From contig CM050454.1 of the NCBI GenBank assembly GCA_027563935.2, positions 26,099,501-26,163,500 of the forward strand: a DNA stretch of 64,000 nt. The letters are read 5' to 3'. How positions within the stretch are numbered: position 1 is the first letter of the stretch; every line of letters begins with the position of its first letter. Under the pieces are notes generated by a model, which saw nothing but the letters and a program-made list of their open reading frames with translations, was not told where the DNA came from and did no database searches. Both the position numbers and the translations under genes were made by a program. This DNA comes from Costus lasius (Eukaryota > Streptophyta > Magnoliopsida > Zingiberales > Costaceae). Shown here piece after piece: positions 32,930 to 43,134 of the stretch.

Positions 32930-34628
32930 TGTTGGGGTATGCCCTTAAGCCTAATGTTTGAGGCCTTGGGATTGTATCAGTATCATGTAATAAACTCTTA
33001 TGTTTATAAAGGCATGGTTGTTATTCAGGTTGTTATATTGTCTGCTGCAATAATTGTACTTCTGAATAATGTCTCAAAGCTGTTCAGCTAGGCTGACATG
33101 CTGTAATGTCCTTAGTCGAGATATCTTGGTGAACATGAGACAGCCTTGATATGATTGAGACTAATATGTGTTCTAATCTTATAGGATGCTTCGAGCATGG
33201 AATAAGATGTAGACTCATGGGTACATTGGATGTACTGGACAGACCCTACTAGGATATTCAATTGGTTGTCACAATGTGAATAATCCTTGAATGCGACAAG
33301 TGGCACATTTCCTCTGACTTGAGATCACTTGTGTTTTCTAAATGATGATTGTCATTGTTTTGAGGTAGTTCAATATCATTTGAAACATAATGATTATAGA
33401 CTATCTTGGATGGTGAGCTTGAATCAGGTTAGGGCACTAGTGATAGATATAGGATTGCCGTCTCCTTGTTTAAGGAGTGTGATGTTCTAAAGGGGCCCCC
33501 TGGATGAGATGATTGAGAAAGTGTATGGCCATACCCAGATGACTATGTTCATCTGATCTAATCATGCTCATCATATTGGAGTTACAAGCTTGACACGCTT
33601 GTCCAATAAGAACATCCAGTGGCAAAGGAATTATGCATGCCTTGTGAGTTGGATTCACACTTGTGCTGTGGTTTGGGTGTAGTCTTGGAAGACTCTTTCC
33701 TTTATATCGGGAGACAGTGATGTGTTGCTAGATACCCCTCACTGATCGTGATAACGTGAGTTATCGTTACCGACATTTAAAGGAAACCCTCAGGGTCGCA
33801 CAAATTGATGATATGGCTTACTTAAGTCAGATCGTGTGGACTGAATTATTTGGGTTCAGTTTAAAGGGATTTAATCTCTGATTGTAAGTGAGATCTGGTC
33901 TGATCATGTTTGATTGATTAGGGCTTGAGATCGGTAAGCTTTGATCGAGAGATTGGATGCTAGATCGGTGAGATCAGGAGCATCAAGAGATGAACGGTTA
34001 GATCTGGAGCCTTAGGGTTTAATTAAGATCTAGACTGGATCGCTTGGCTTGGTTGGTTCTTGAACCGAACCAAATTGAACCGGCTCATTATATGAGCGCA
34101 TGGTTCAAAGGGAGATGGCGTGGTGATTCATTCACTTGGCGTGAACGTGTGAGCGAGTTGTGGTTTCTATTTTTAGAAACCATGATCTCCACTTGGAGAT
34201 CTCTCATGTTCGAATAGGGGATATCCTATTCTCGCTCGGCTCCCTATCGTGACCTCTCTCGCTCTCGACACTTTTGTGTGTGGCGACGCTTGAAGCCATT
34301 GAGGAGGAGGACTCGGCCAAGAAGGATCAACATCTCCATCCCTTTCATTCGACAAGGACCCTTTGAAGGGCTTTGCTAGCACAAAGGCTTCAAAGGAGTG
34401 AGCGCATCGATCTTCTTGTGTGCGTCTACTTTGGAGAAGGTTCATTTGCGCCTTTGCTTCCAAGGCACCATCAAACCGATGGCTATGGTATGAGTTCTTC
34501 TTCATCCATTCAATCATATAAAAGTTAATTTTATGACATATAAAGATCTCATGAAACCCTAGCTTCCCATGCGATGATTTTGTTATGCGCCACCAATAGG
34601 GTTTCCCCCTTTAGTTAGGGGACTTTCA
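32930..34628 (+). repeat. Cop-D 5' LTR
   Basis: This is a 1699-bp LTR (TGTTGGGGTATGCCC...GGACTTTCA). Landmarks: GTATGGCCATAC palindrome (about 33522), weak TATA-like TTATATC (33702-33708), a 7-bp stem with six-base loop (34162-34181), ATGGCTATG (34479-34487) then GTATGA, and terminal hairpin CCCCC-TTTAGTTA-GGGG (34605-34621). Confidence 0.95.
33702..33708 (+). promoter_or_regulatory. Possible TATA element of the family LTR
   Basis: TTATATC within CTTTCCTTTATATCGGG is kept in all LTRs of the main family, about 770 bp from the LTR start. It is the best TATA-like site I see, but it is weak. A start near 33735 would leave a leader exon of about 750 nt before the predicted donor. Confidence 0.3.
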
Positions 34629-34630
34629 AT

Positions 34631-34642
34631 TGGTATCAGAGC
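34631..34642 (+). promoter_or_regulatory. Cop-D primer binding site (initiator tRNA-Met)
   Basis: TGGTATCAGAGC lies two bases after the 5' LTR. Confidence 0.92.
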
Positions 34643-35516
34643 GAGGTTTTATATGTTCATATGATTGCTTTGTGATCCATGTCCCATGTTTGCTTAGATC
34701 TTCATAACATGCGTAAAATACATGATAAGTTTTCATATGCGAAAAATACTTGTATTTGTTTGTTTTATGTAGGCGCATGTTGATTGGCGCATAGTTGTTT
34801 TCTTCAAAACTACTTCATATGCGCGCCTCTCATTAGATCTAAGACCTTACTGTAAACCCTTAGACGGGTTATTAGGGTTGAAGTCATCATCTAGGTTAGA
34901 TCCAAACAGTCTGATCAGACCATCTGACAGCCTAGATGGGTTGACCAGATAGCACCTGTGCGCAAGCATGAGGTGGCTATAGGTCGACTGCAGACAGGCG
35001 TGTAGCGATGTCTGATTGAGACAACCTTGAACGCACATGAGTTAGGCCCGGGGTCACACCCGCATGCCAGACCTCATTGTGGTCGTTCAGCCCTAGCGCA
35101 TGCATAGTTGACCATTTGGTCGACTCAAGTCAGTTAGGACTTGGTGCATGTAAGGGCAGTGGATCTAACTAGAAATGATGAGTGGATCCCTAGTAATGGA
35201 CCGTTGTAAGGTAGTAAGGGCAAATAAGGAAATTAAAATTGATGCCTATGGGGTTTTCGAAATTTAATTTCATGATTGGATCACATGTTGATTGATGCCT
35301 ATGTATGTTTATTTATTCTTATGTGGGCTGCCCATGTTAATTGTGTGCTGTGCTGGGGCCTGCGTGCCTGGAAATTATTTTGTAAATTAATTTTAATTGT
35401 GATCTGCGCATCACCTCGTATTTAATTTATAAAATGTAATTGACCTGCGAGTCAAACTTGTCTAGATAGATTAATTTGTAAATTAATCAGACAAGAGCAC
35501 AGAGCACACTTGGCAG

Positions 35517-35581
35517 AGGCGCATGCAGCAGTGGCTTGACCAGGTGGGAGGTCCAGGGTTCGACTCTGGGACCAGGCGCAT
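35517..35581 (+). repeat. tRNA-like insert in the Cop-D leader
   Basis: AGGCGCAT (35517-35524), a 49-bp insert with GGTTCGACTCT, then AGGCGCAT (35574-35581). The insert sits at the same site and has the same structure as in Cop-B. Confidence 0.55.
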
Positions 35582-36447
35582 TTTCCCTGGTAGGCGCACC
35601 TGAGCTGCAGATGGCGCTTGGGCCCTGGGTTGGGCCAGATGAGCAGCAAAAGACCCATGAAGGAAAAGCAAGTGAAGACTTAAGTATCTTAAGGTCTTAC
35701 TTAGGCTATGGGCTTTTACCACATAAGATCCATGCTTTCTTTTATTGTTTAAATAAGTAGAACAGCATGATTTATTTATCTTCTGCTATCACCATAGGAA
35801 TTGCATGATAGTGAAGAAGATAAAAGACCGTTAAAATCCAACGCTAAAATATCAAGCTCGTATGCCTTCTGACGCGAAACCTCACTGTTCTGATTATCGT
35901 TGGAGCCGTGTTGTACCCACTCAGTGGGCACGTCCATCTATCTTCAGACGGTGCGGGATTACACCTACGTGTTACAGAGAAGGGATTTATCGCTTCTCGT
36001 TGCTCAGCATAGCACGTGGTGGTCCAGGGAGTAGGTCGGGTCAGCTTGACCATGTAGCCTACATATGTGGCGCATATGGTGGCGCATGGAGGTAGCCATC
36101 TGTGGGGTCAGAGATTGTGTTGTACCAACTCAGTTGGCATAGTCTGCTGGATTGCCCAGATGAAGGGGAATCGCACGGGTTGGCGATTGGCTGGGACAGC
36201 CTACCAGAGATTAGTGCTTGTACTCTCTGTGCATCTTATCTCGCCTGAGCGGGACGCGGAGACCAAGTATGAAATCTGGATCCCATCTCACTAAAAGAGT
36301 TCTACTCTTTCGGGCTGTTTTGCTAGATTTTTCAGCCAGATAAAATAGTGAGAAAAAGAATCATTCTTAAGTCCTGAATTGATTCTTTACATTGATACTG
36401 ACCTTGCTGTTCTTGCATTGTTGTAGATTCCTGCAGCAACGAACACC

Positions 36448-38906
36448 ATGAACTTCAATGTGCGATCCCTACTGGAAAGGGAGAAGTTTGCTGGGCCGAA
36501 CTTCTCAGACTGGTTCGGACACCTTAAGATCGTTCTTAAGGCAAAGAGGAAACTGTATGTCCTCGAGACGGCGATACCGCCTCAGCCCGCTCCGAACGCC
36601 GCAAGGGCGGTTCGGGATGCTTATGAAAAGCACGTCAATGATAGCATTGATGTCGCTTGCCTGATGCTAGCGTCTATGACGCCACCGCTGCAGCGTCAGC
36701 ATGAGGATATGTCTGCTATAGACATGATAGCAAACCTCAAGATGCTGTATGCTGCACAGGCGAGGACAGAACGCTATAATCTGACAAAGCTTTTCTTTCA
36801 GAGCAAACTGGCTGAAGGGAGCCCAGTGGGAGCTCACGTACTCAAGATGATTGGGCACAAGGAGGCTCTAGAGAAACTGGGGCATACCATCAACCAGGAG
36901 CTTGCTGTAGACATAATTCTGCAGTCTCTCCTGCCCTCTTTCGATGCGTTCATCATTAACTTTAATATGAACAAAATCGATTGTACTCCGGCAGAGCTGC
37001 TGAATATGCTCTTGACTACTGAGGAGACTCTGAAGGGAAAGCCTTCGACCTCTGTCTTAATGGTTCCCTCTAGGAACAAGAAGAAGGGGAAGAAGGGCAA
37101 GGCCCCTATCAAGAGTTACAGCAAGGCTCTGAAGCAAAAGGTTAAGCGGTCGAAGGAATACAGATGTTTCCATTGTGGCCAGCTGGGTCACTGGAAAAAG
37201 GACTGTAAAGCGCTCCAAGGAGATAAGAGGGGAAGCATCGCTTCTGGCTCAGGTATATACGTGACGGAAGTCATGGTTTCATCTTCTTCTATTTCATGGG
37301 TGTTGGACACTGCATGTGGAGTTCACATTTGTTCAAATGTGCAGGAACTCAAGAGAAGAAGACAGGTGGCACAGCATGAGGTGGACCTACGCGTTGGAAA
37401 CGGGGCACGGGTTGCTGCTGTTGCTGTAGGAGATTATTTCATCTCTTTGCCATCTGGGCTTGTATTAGAACTAAACAGTTGTTACTTTGTTCCCAGCATT
37501 ACTAAGAATATTATCTCTATTCCTGCTCTTGTCAGGAAGGGTTTTTCCTTTGAATGCAATATTTCAAAGTGTGTTTTATCTTTAGATAATATTGTTTATG
37601 CCACTGGTTCAATTAACAATGGGTTATTCATGTTGGACATGGAAAGTTCTATACAAAATGTTGATATTAAGAAAGCCAAGAATGCTGATGACAGCACCTT
37701 GCTATGGCATAGTCGTTTAGGCCACATTAACGAGAAACGCATTAAGCGGTTGCATGATCATGGACTGCTGGGATCATTCTCCTATGAGGAGTTTGACACA
37801 TGCAAGGCTTGTTTAATGGGTAAAATGACGAAGTCACCTTTTCCTAACAAAGGTCAAAGGGCTTCAGGTTTACTTGACCTTATACACAGTGATGTGTGTG
37901 GGCCCTTTAGTAAACATGCCAGAGGTGGCTATCAGTACTTCATTACCTTTACTGATGATTTCAGTAGATATGGGTATGTCTATTTAATGAGACATAAAAG
38001 TGAATCTTTTGACAAGTTCAAAGAGTTCAAGAATGAAGTACAGAATCAGCTAGGCCAAAATATCAAGGCACTTCGTTCTGATCGAGGTGGAGAATACTTG
38101 AGTCATGCGTTTACTGACTATCTGAAGGAGTGTGGGATTATCTCACAGCTCACTCCGCCAGGAACACCGCAATGGAATGGTGTGTCCGAGAGGAGAAATA
38201 GAACTCTACTTGATATGGTTCGTTCTATGATGAGTCAGGCTACTCTTCCATATTCCTTTTGGGGATTTGCACTGGAGACAGCTGCAAAGGTACTAAACCG
38301 AGTGCCATCCAAAGCAGTTTCTAAGACTCCATATGAGTTATGGTATGGGAAACAGCCAAGCTTGACATTTATCAGGATCTGGGGCTGCGAGGCTTATGTC
38401 AAAAAGCTCGCCTCTGGGAAACTAGAGAGCAGATCTGAAAAATGTATCTTTGTCGGTTACCCTAAGGAAACTAAGGGTTATTATTTCTTTGATCCCAAAG
38501 AGAACAAGGTATTTGTTGTTCGGACGGCCATATTTCTTGAGAAGGAGTTTCTTCTGCAAGAGGCCAGTGGGAGAGAAATGATGCTGGATGAGAATCCAGA
38601 GGAAGGACAAAGTAGTCAAGCACAGTTGGATGAGCCTGAGCCGGTGGATCAGGTTATTGAACAATCTGAGGCTCAGATATCACGGGAACCGCGAAGATCG
38701 GGAAGGATTCGTCGACAGCCTGAGCGCTATGACGGAGTCTACATCATTGATAATGATGAACCCCTCACTTATGCGGATGCGGTCAGTGGACCGGAGTCAG
38801 CGAGATGGCTTGAAGCTATGCGCGCCGAGATGGACTCCATGTCAGATAACCAAATTTGGGATTTGGTTGATCCGCCTCCGGGAGTAATCCCTATAGGCTG
38901 TAAATG
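36448..38906 (+). pseudogene. Cop-D gag-pol, 5' part (gag, protease, integrase, start of RT)
   Basis: The frame starts MNFNVRSLLE (serine 2 changed to asparagine) and runs 819 codons without a stop to the Nona-1 insertion, just after GCK in the RT fingers. The CCHC knuckle, the protease LDTACG motif, the integrase HHCC and the D, D-35-E triad are all present. Past 38906 the frame enters the Nona-1 LTR and stops at 38964. The rest of pol resumes at 44964 in the same frame. Loss of function is due only to the insertion, as far as can be seen. Confidence 0.93.
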
Positions 38907-40788
38907 TGATGTGGGGAGGCGACATGACCCACGGAAATACAAATGGAGTTTAAGGTTACCCTAGCTAGGGCACCTAAATTTCCATCTCTTGCATTGCATG
39001 CATCTTTAAGTTAGATTTTCATTCCTTGCATTGCATGCATCCTTTAAGTTATTTCCATCTCTTGCATTGCATGCATCTTTAAGTTAGATTTTCATTCCTT
39101 GCATTGCATGCATCCATTAAGTTAGATCTCCTAGCATAACTTGCATCATATGGTAGGTTAGATCCACCCACCAATTACACCATGTAGTTACATGCCTAGG
39201 ATCCGCCACTTATGTATAGTAGGTTAGTGCATGAAATTGATGTAATAGTATAGGTCAACTCCATTTTGGGATGCAAGTCAAAATCAGGTCAAGACAACTC
39301 CAAGAGATGCCATGGGCCATCAGCCCAACTCATGAGGAAATCAGCCCACCCCAACCTAATGGAGCAACACCACAAGTACCTCAACTTCCACCATCCTAGT
39401 TGGCAGCCATGTGGAGTTTGCCTTCATCTCCAACCAAGACAAGAAGCAGCCTGCACAAAGTCCTACTTCAGCCCATCATGCGCCAGCCACCAAAGTCAAG
39501 AGGCAGCTGCACAATGTCCCATCTCAGTCCACCATGCGCCAGCCACCAAGGTCAAGGAGCAGCTGAACTATGTCAGCCCTTGCAGCAACTTCAGTCCCTT
39601 CAAGTGCCAGCTGCCCATACCAAGCTGCAGCCTGCACAATACCAGCCTTTTGCAGCCTCTTCAGTCCATCATTACCTCAGCGTTTGAACCTGCCATCCTG
39701 AAGAAAACTTCAAGCTAAACCTCAAAGCAATCTGCCCATTTGAGGAAAGGAATCTGCCCATTGAGTTGTCTACATCCTGCTGACTTTTGTGACTTGTCTT
39801 TGCGCTTAGAGAAGGGAGACAACCGTTGGAAGCCTCCTATATGTTGTAACCTCTTGTAAACCTCAAGTTAGTGTTGAATGAACTTTCAAAATTTCTGAAG
39901 TTAGTCTTCAAAAGGTGTGTGTCACCTGCCCCTTCCCCACTTCCATCCATTGCCGAGAGTTCCCTTCCACCCCCCCTCTTGCTCTTCAATCTTCTTCCAC
40001 CATTGCGCTTGTCCTGAAGATGGGAGCTCACGCCACTTCCTCCCCTTAGCCTTGACAAGTCCCCAGCCCAAGAGGAGGAGCTGGACACAGCCGAGACTCA
40101 AGATGGTGCCATTACTCCCATGCCGAGATCAAGTCACCACCTTAAGTTAGCTAAGTCTCTCTACTACCTTGGTTGATGTTTTCTTGAAGTTCCTGAGCAA
40201 CCATCTACACTCACAACTGATTTTCTCAGGTGGCGCAAGGCCAAGAAGGGCATACAACCATCATCCCCTCCCTTTCCCCTCTTACTAGTTAGTCCCAAAA
40301 TGTGTTAGCAAGGGAATTTGGAGGCTATCCTCCCCCTTGGGTGTGCTTGTGTTATTGGCCTCTTAATATTCTTTTAAACTCACCCACGCATGTGTGGGAT
40401 GCTGTGATGTCTTGGATGTAAGCTCATAGGGCCCTACTTCGTGAGTTTCCACCATTGGACCGGTGAAGAACGGGAAGGTCACCCTTTCTATTCTCAAAGG
40501 GTGCAAGGTGAGTTCCTCCCTTAGAGTAGCTCTACTTCTTATGATAGAATCGCATGTCTAGATCTATTGATGTTGTAGAACCGCATGTGTAAGTCGTGTC
40601 AAAGTTTCATCTTACCTAGAAGCGCATGTTAGGATTCTCTTGTTGAGTAGTTTCGGTTTTCACTATTACTTGCTAAAACAAGCTATTTTCAAACTACGTT
40701 AGCACAAGGGGTTTATTAAGCTATACTTAACTAGCAAAATATTTTCGAAGCGCGTTGTTTGAATGTTGCATGCTTGGTGACCCCATCA
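38907..40788 (+). repeat. Nona-1 5' LTR
   Basis: This 1882-bp LTR is unrelated to the copia or Gyp-1 LTRs. It holds the 73-bp tandem repeat (38980-39126) and CAGCTGCACAATG-type imperfect repeats at about 39440-39640. Short open frames such as 39266-39718 lie in both LTRs and are not considered genes. Confidence 0.93.
38980..39126. repeat. Two 73-bp tandem units rich in TGCATTGCATGCATC
   Basis: Each 73-bp unit carries two TTGCATTGCATGCATC cores in slightly different flanks, so there are four cores. The same block is at 43150-43296. GCATGCAT contains the RY-type motif (CATGCA) known from seed-gene promoters; an enhancer role here is inference. Confidence 0.8.
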
Positions 40789-40791
40789 TCT

Positions 40792-40803
40792 TGGTATCAG
40801 AGC
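40792..40803 (+). promoter_or_regulatory. Nona-1 primer binding site (initiator tRNA-Met)
   Basis: TGGTATCAGAGC begins three bases after the 5' LTR end. Confidence 0.9.
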
Positions 40804-40948
40804 TTAGGCTCTTAGAGTAGGATTTTATAAGACCAAAACTTTATTTTCCTACTACTAAGGCGATTTTTGGACCTAGGTGCTTGAAAGAATTTGACTAGCT
40901 ATATTTATCACCTTAGGGTTTATTTTCAAAACCTTACTCATTTCGAAA

Positions 40949-41680
40949 ATGACTACTAGATTCAATCCCCTAAGAGGCAATAGACAACCCATCAAGAGAT
41001 GGGATGACATGATAAAAGAAATATATGACCCTACATCCCTCAATGAAAAATTGCTTACCCAAGAGAACATGAATGTGGCTGAATATATACTAAAGTTCAA
41101 AACCCTCTACCATAGTACTAGAGAAGCCCCTAGGGTTATGCTTAACCGATTTAGAGATGGTCTTAGCTTTGAGATTAAGAGAGGTCTCACCTACTACCCC
41201 ATATACACAATAGAAGATGCTTTTCAAATAGCTAGTGAGGTAGAGCAAAATCTTAAGAGATTTTATAAAAGGAAAATTGACCATCCAAGACCCAAAGCCC
41301 CTAAGGTAGTCAATCAAACCATGGAGCTCAATCAAGCCTTAGAACCAAAGCTACCCTCCCAAAGCCAATCTCAAATCAAGTCTAGGGAACCCATTGAAGA
41401 CTTACCTCCATGTCAAATCATGTTGTCCATAAAACCCAAACAAGAACTCAACCAACTTAAGGAAAACTCTCTTGACATCCACATAGGTCATACTAAGTCC
41501 ACACCTTTAAGAACAATCTCACCTAAGCCTATGGAAGAACTTGAACCCAATCATATTAGGCTGGGCCTAGTGGAAGCTATCCTACCCTTAGTGACCTATG
41601 AGACTAGTTTGCCTCACCCTTTAGGGCTCCCATGTTTGATCAAGTGCTTGAACCATGTTAACCTACTCTTCATGACATAG
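40949..41680 (+). CDS. Nona-1 gag-like protein
   Basis: This is a 243-codon frame starting MTTRFNPLRG. Residues about 15-110 (WDDMIKEIYDP, EYILKFKTLYHS, RFRDGLSFEIKRGL, DAFQIASEVEQNLKRF) have the helix pattern and wording of Ty3-type retrotransposon gag capsid domains. The C-terminal half is proline-, lysine- and glutamate-rich with no zinc knuckle. The last 20 or so residues look like out-of-frame reading: the next frame from about 41620 (FRAPMFDQVLEPC, a TAA, then PTLHDIGKTLENS) joins better to the downstream ORF. An intact parent may have had one long ORF, broken here by a frameshift and a stop. Confidence 0.65.
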   Translation: MTTRFNPLRGNRQPIKRWDDMIKEIYDPTSLNEKLLTQENMNVAEYILKFKTLYHSTREAPRVMLNRFRDGLSFEIKRGLTYYPIYTIEDAFQIASEVEQNLKRFYKRKIDHPRPKAPKVVNQTMELNQALEPKLPSQSQSQIKSREPIEDLPPCQIMLSIKPKQELNQLKENSLDIHIGHTKSTPLRTISPKPMEELEPNHIRLGLVEAILPLVTYETSLPHPLGLPCLIKCLNHVNLLFMT

Positions 41681-43134
41681 GGAAAACTTTAGAGAACTCT
41701 TCAATAGGTTGTGAACACTTAGGTTCCAAGCCACTTGACCTTAGTAAAAGTTTAGATGAGCCTCTAGACACTTTAGAAATCCAACACCTTCAATTAGAGG
41801 ACCATCACACTTTAGGCTTGACTCAACCTAAGTTTGAACCTTTCTCTATGGATGATCTGCCTAAGTATCTTACACAACCATATTTAGAGATTAAGGTAGA
41901 CATACCATCTTGTCTAGGCCCTTCTTTGACCACTTCTGAGCCATCTAGCACTAAACTTTACAACTTAGGCCTAAACCCACCCCTAGAGCCAAAACTTTTA
42001 GAAATAGAGGATCCTTCACCTTTCGATATCAACCAACATGAGTTAAGATCCCTTACTTTGCCTAAGATGGAACCCATGCTAGATCTTTTTATCATTGACC
42101 AAGATCCAAAGTCCCAAACATTAGGAGAACCTCAACTTCAAGGCCTAGAAGACTTGACCTTTGATCCAATGACCCATGAAACATATCTCTTAGGTCTTGC
42201 CACCCACACTCCTAAGCCACATTTAGGACCAATTGAACATGGGCTTATAACCCAAGACTCTAGGGATGACCCTACTCAAGTTGACCCCATAGGGACTGAC
42301 CTATATCAACCTTCTCCGTATGACATGGTAGAGCTCCCCCAGTTTAGCTTTGAAGATCTTACTCCAGATATGGGAGAGCCATTTCTTTTTTCCTTAGGAA
42401 GTCCAATCCTAGAGGCGCCCCTCACCCTTCTTGAGTTAGACATTAGCTCACCTGAATATGAAGTAGAATTTACTTTAGACCCTCTTGAGTTTCCCGTGCT
42501 AGGATATGATTTAGAACCTAACTTGTCTGAGTTGGCAACATCACCCATCTCTCCTTTAGACCTTGAGTCTGGCCTTAGTACTCCAGGGTTAAAGAAAATT
42601 CAATTGAATAATGATTTGCTTTCCCTCCCAGAACTTGAACACTTTGATTTTGTTATACCTGAATCTTTTAGTAGGCCTGTATACCACAAACATACTAATG
42701 AATATGGCCGAGAAAGGACTTTCTGTGTAGGAGACCCTGAATTTAAGGAGCATGAAGATTGGGATGAAGCGATTGATTGCTGTGATGCTGTTGACACTGA
42801 TTTTTGGACCCCCATCACTTTTGATGTGGATGACTTCATATTGCATAAGCATCATTCCACCCCATACTATGACCCCACTTGTGAGCATATGATTGAGTCC
42901 ATCCTTGAGGACCAAACCCATTTCACCCGTAATGAGGTAGCGTTACTCTACTTAGTTGGATATGACCATGGTGAAGAGGGTTGGCTCCCCGAGGAAGAAC
43001 TCACCCTTACTACCTCAAAGCTCCTCATGGATAAGGACAATTCTTCGGAGAAGAATTTTTCTCACCCGGGGAGAGCTGATGTGGGGAGGCGACATGACCC
43101 ACGGAAATACAAATGGAGTTTAAGGTTACCCTAG
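41662..43134 (+). CDS. Nona-1 second ORF, unrecognised acidic Pro/Leu-rich protein
   Basis: The frame is open from 41662 to a stop at 43134; the last 58 bp lie in the 3' LTR. The first in-frame ATG is 41848. The protein of about 490 residues is rich in Pro, Leu, Asp and Glu, with loose recurrences of the type PFSxDDLP, PKLLEIEDPSP, LTFDPMTHETYLLGL and DLTPDMGEPF, and a denser C-terminal part (RERTFCVGDPEFKEHEDWDE, FTRNEVALLYLVGYDHGEEGW). I do not recognise a domain. It has no membrane segment, zinc finger, or RT or integrase motif. It probably continues the gag-like ORF. It may be a domain of the element's Gag precursor or a captured host sequence. Confidence 0.5.
   Translation, partial: PTLHDIGKTLENSSIGCEHLGSKPLDLSKSLDEPLDTLEIQHLQLEDHHTLGLTQPKFEPFSMDDLPKYLTQPYLEIKVDIPSCLGPSLTTSEPSSTKLYNLGLNPPLEPKLLEIEDPSPFDINQHELRSLTLPKMEPMLDLFIIDQDPKSQTLGEPQLQGLEDLTFDPMTHETYLLGLATHTPKPHLGPIEHGLITQDSRDDPTQVDPIGTDLYQPSPYDMVELPQFSFEDLTPDMGEPFLFSLGSPILEAPLTLLELDISSPEYEVEFTLDPLEFPVLGYDLEPNLSELATSPISPLDLESGLSTPGLKKIQLNNDLLSLPELEHFDFVIPESFSRPVYHKHTNEYGRERTFCVGDPEFKEHEDWDEAIDCCDAVDTDFWTPITFDVDDFILHKHHSTPYYDPTCEHMIESILEDQTHFTRNEVALLYLVGYDHGEEGWLPEEELTLTTSKLLMDKDNSSEKNFSHPGRADVGRRHDPRKYKWSLRLP
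43067..43076 (+). promoter_or_regulatory. Nona-1 polypurine tract
   Basis: CGGGGAGAGC directly precedes the 3' LTR. It is short but in the right place. Confidence 0.65.

Larger units (their letters stand above)
34488..36426 (+). other. Predicted leader intron of Cop-D
   Basis: The donor GTATGA follows ATGGCTATG at 34479-34487. The acceptor TTGTAG ends at 36426, with a branch-like TACTGAC about 30 nt before it. Seven codons follow and then gag ATG at 36448, in frame. The intron holds the primer site, palindrome (34909-34920), tRNA-like insert and hairpins (35916-35928 and 36125-36137). Confidence 0.6.

Noticed and set aside
39266..39718. A 150-codon ORF in each Nona-1 LTR (also 43436-43888)
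   Set aside because: It has low-complexity Ser/Gln/Pro/His composition, lies wholly within the LTR with overlapping frames, and has no domain. It is LTR sequence, not a gene.
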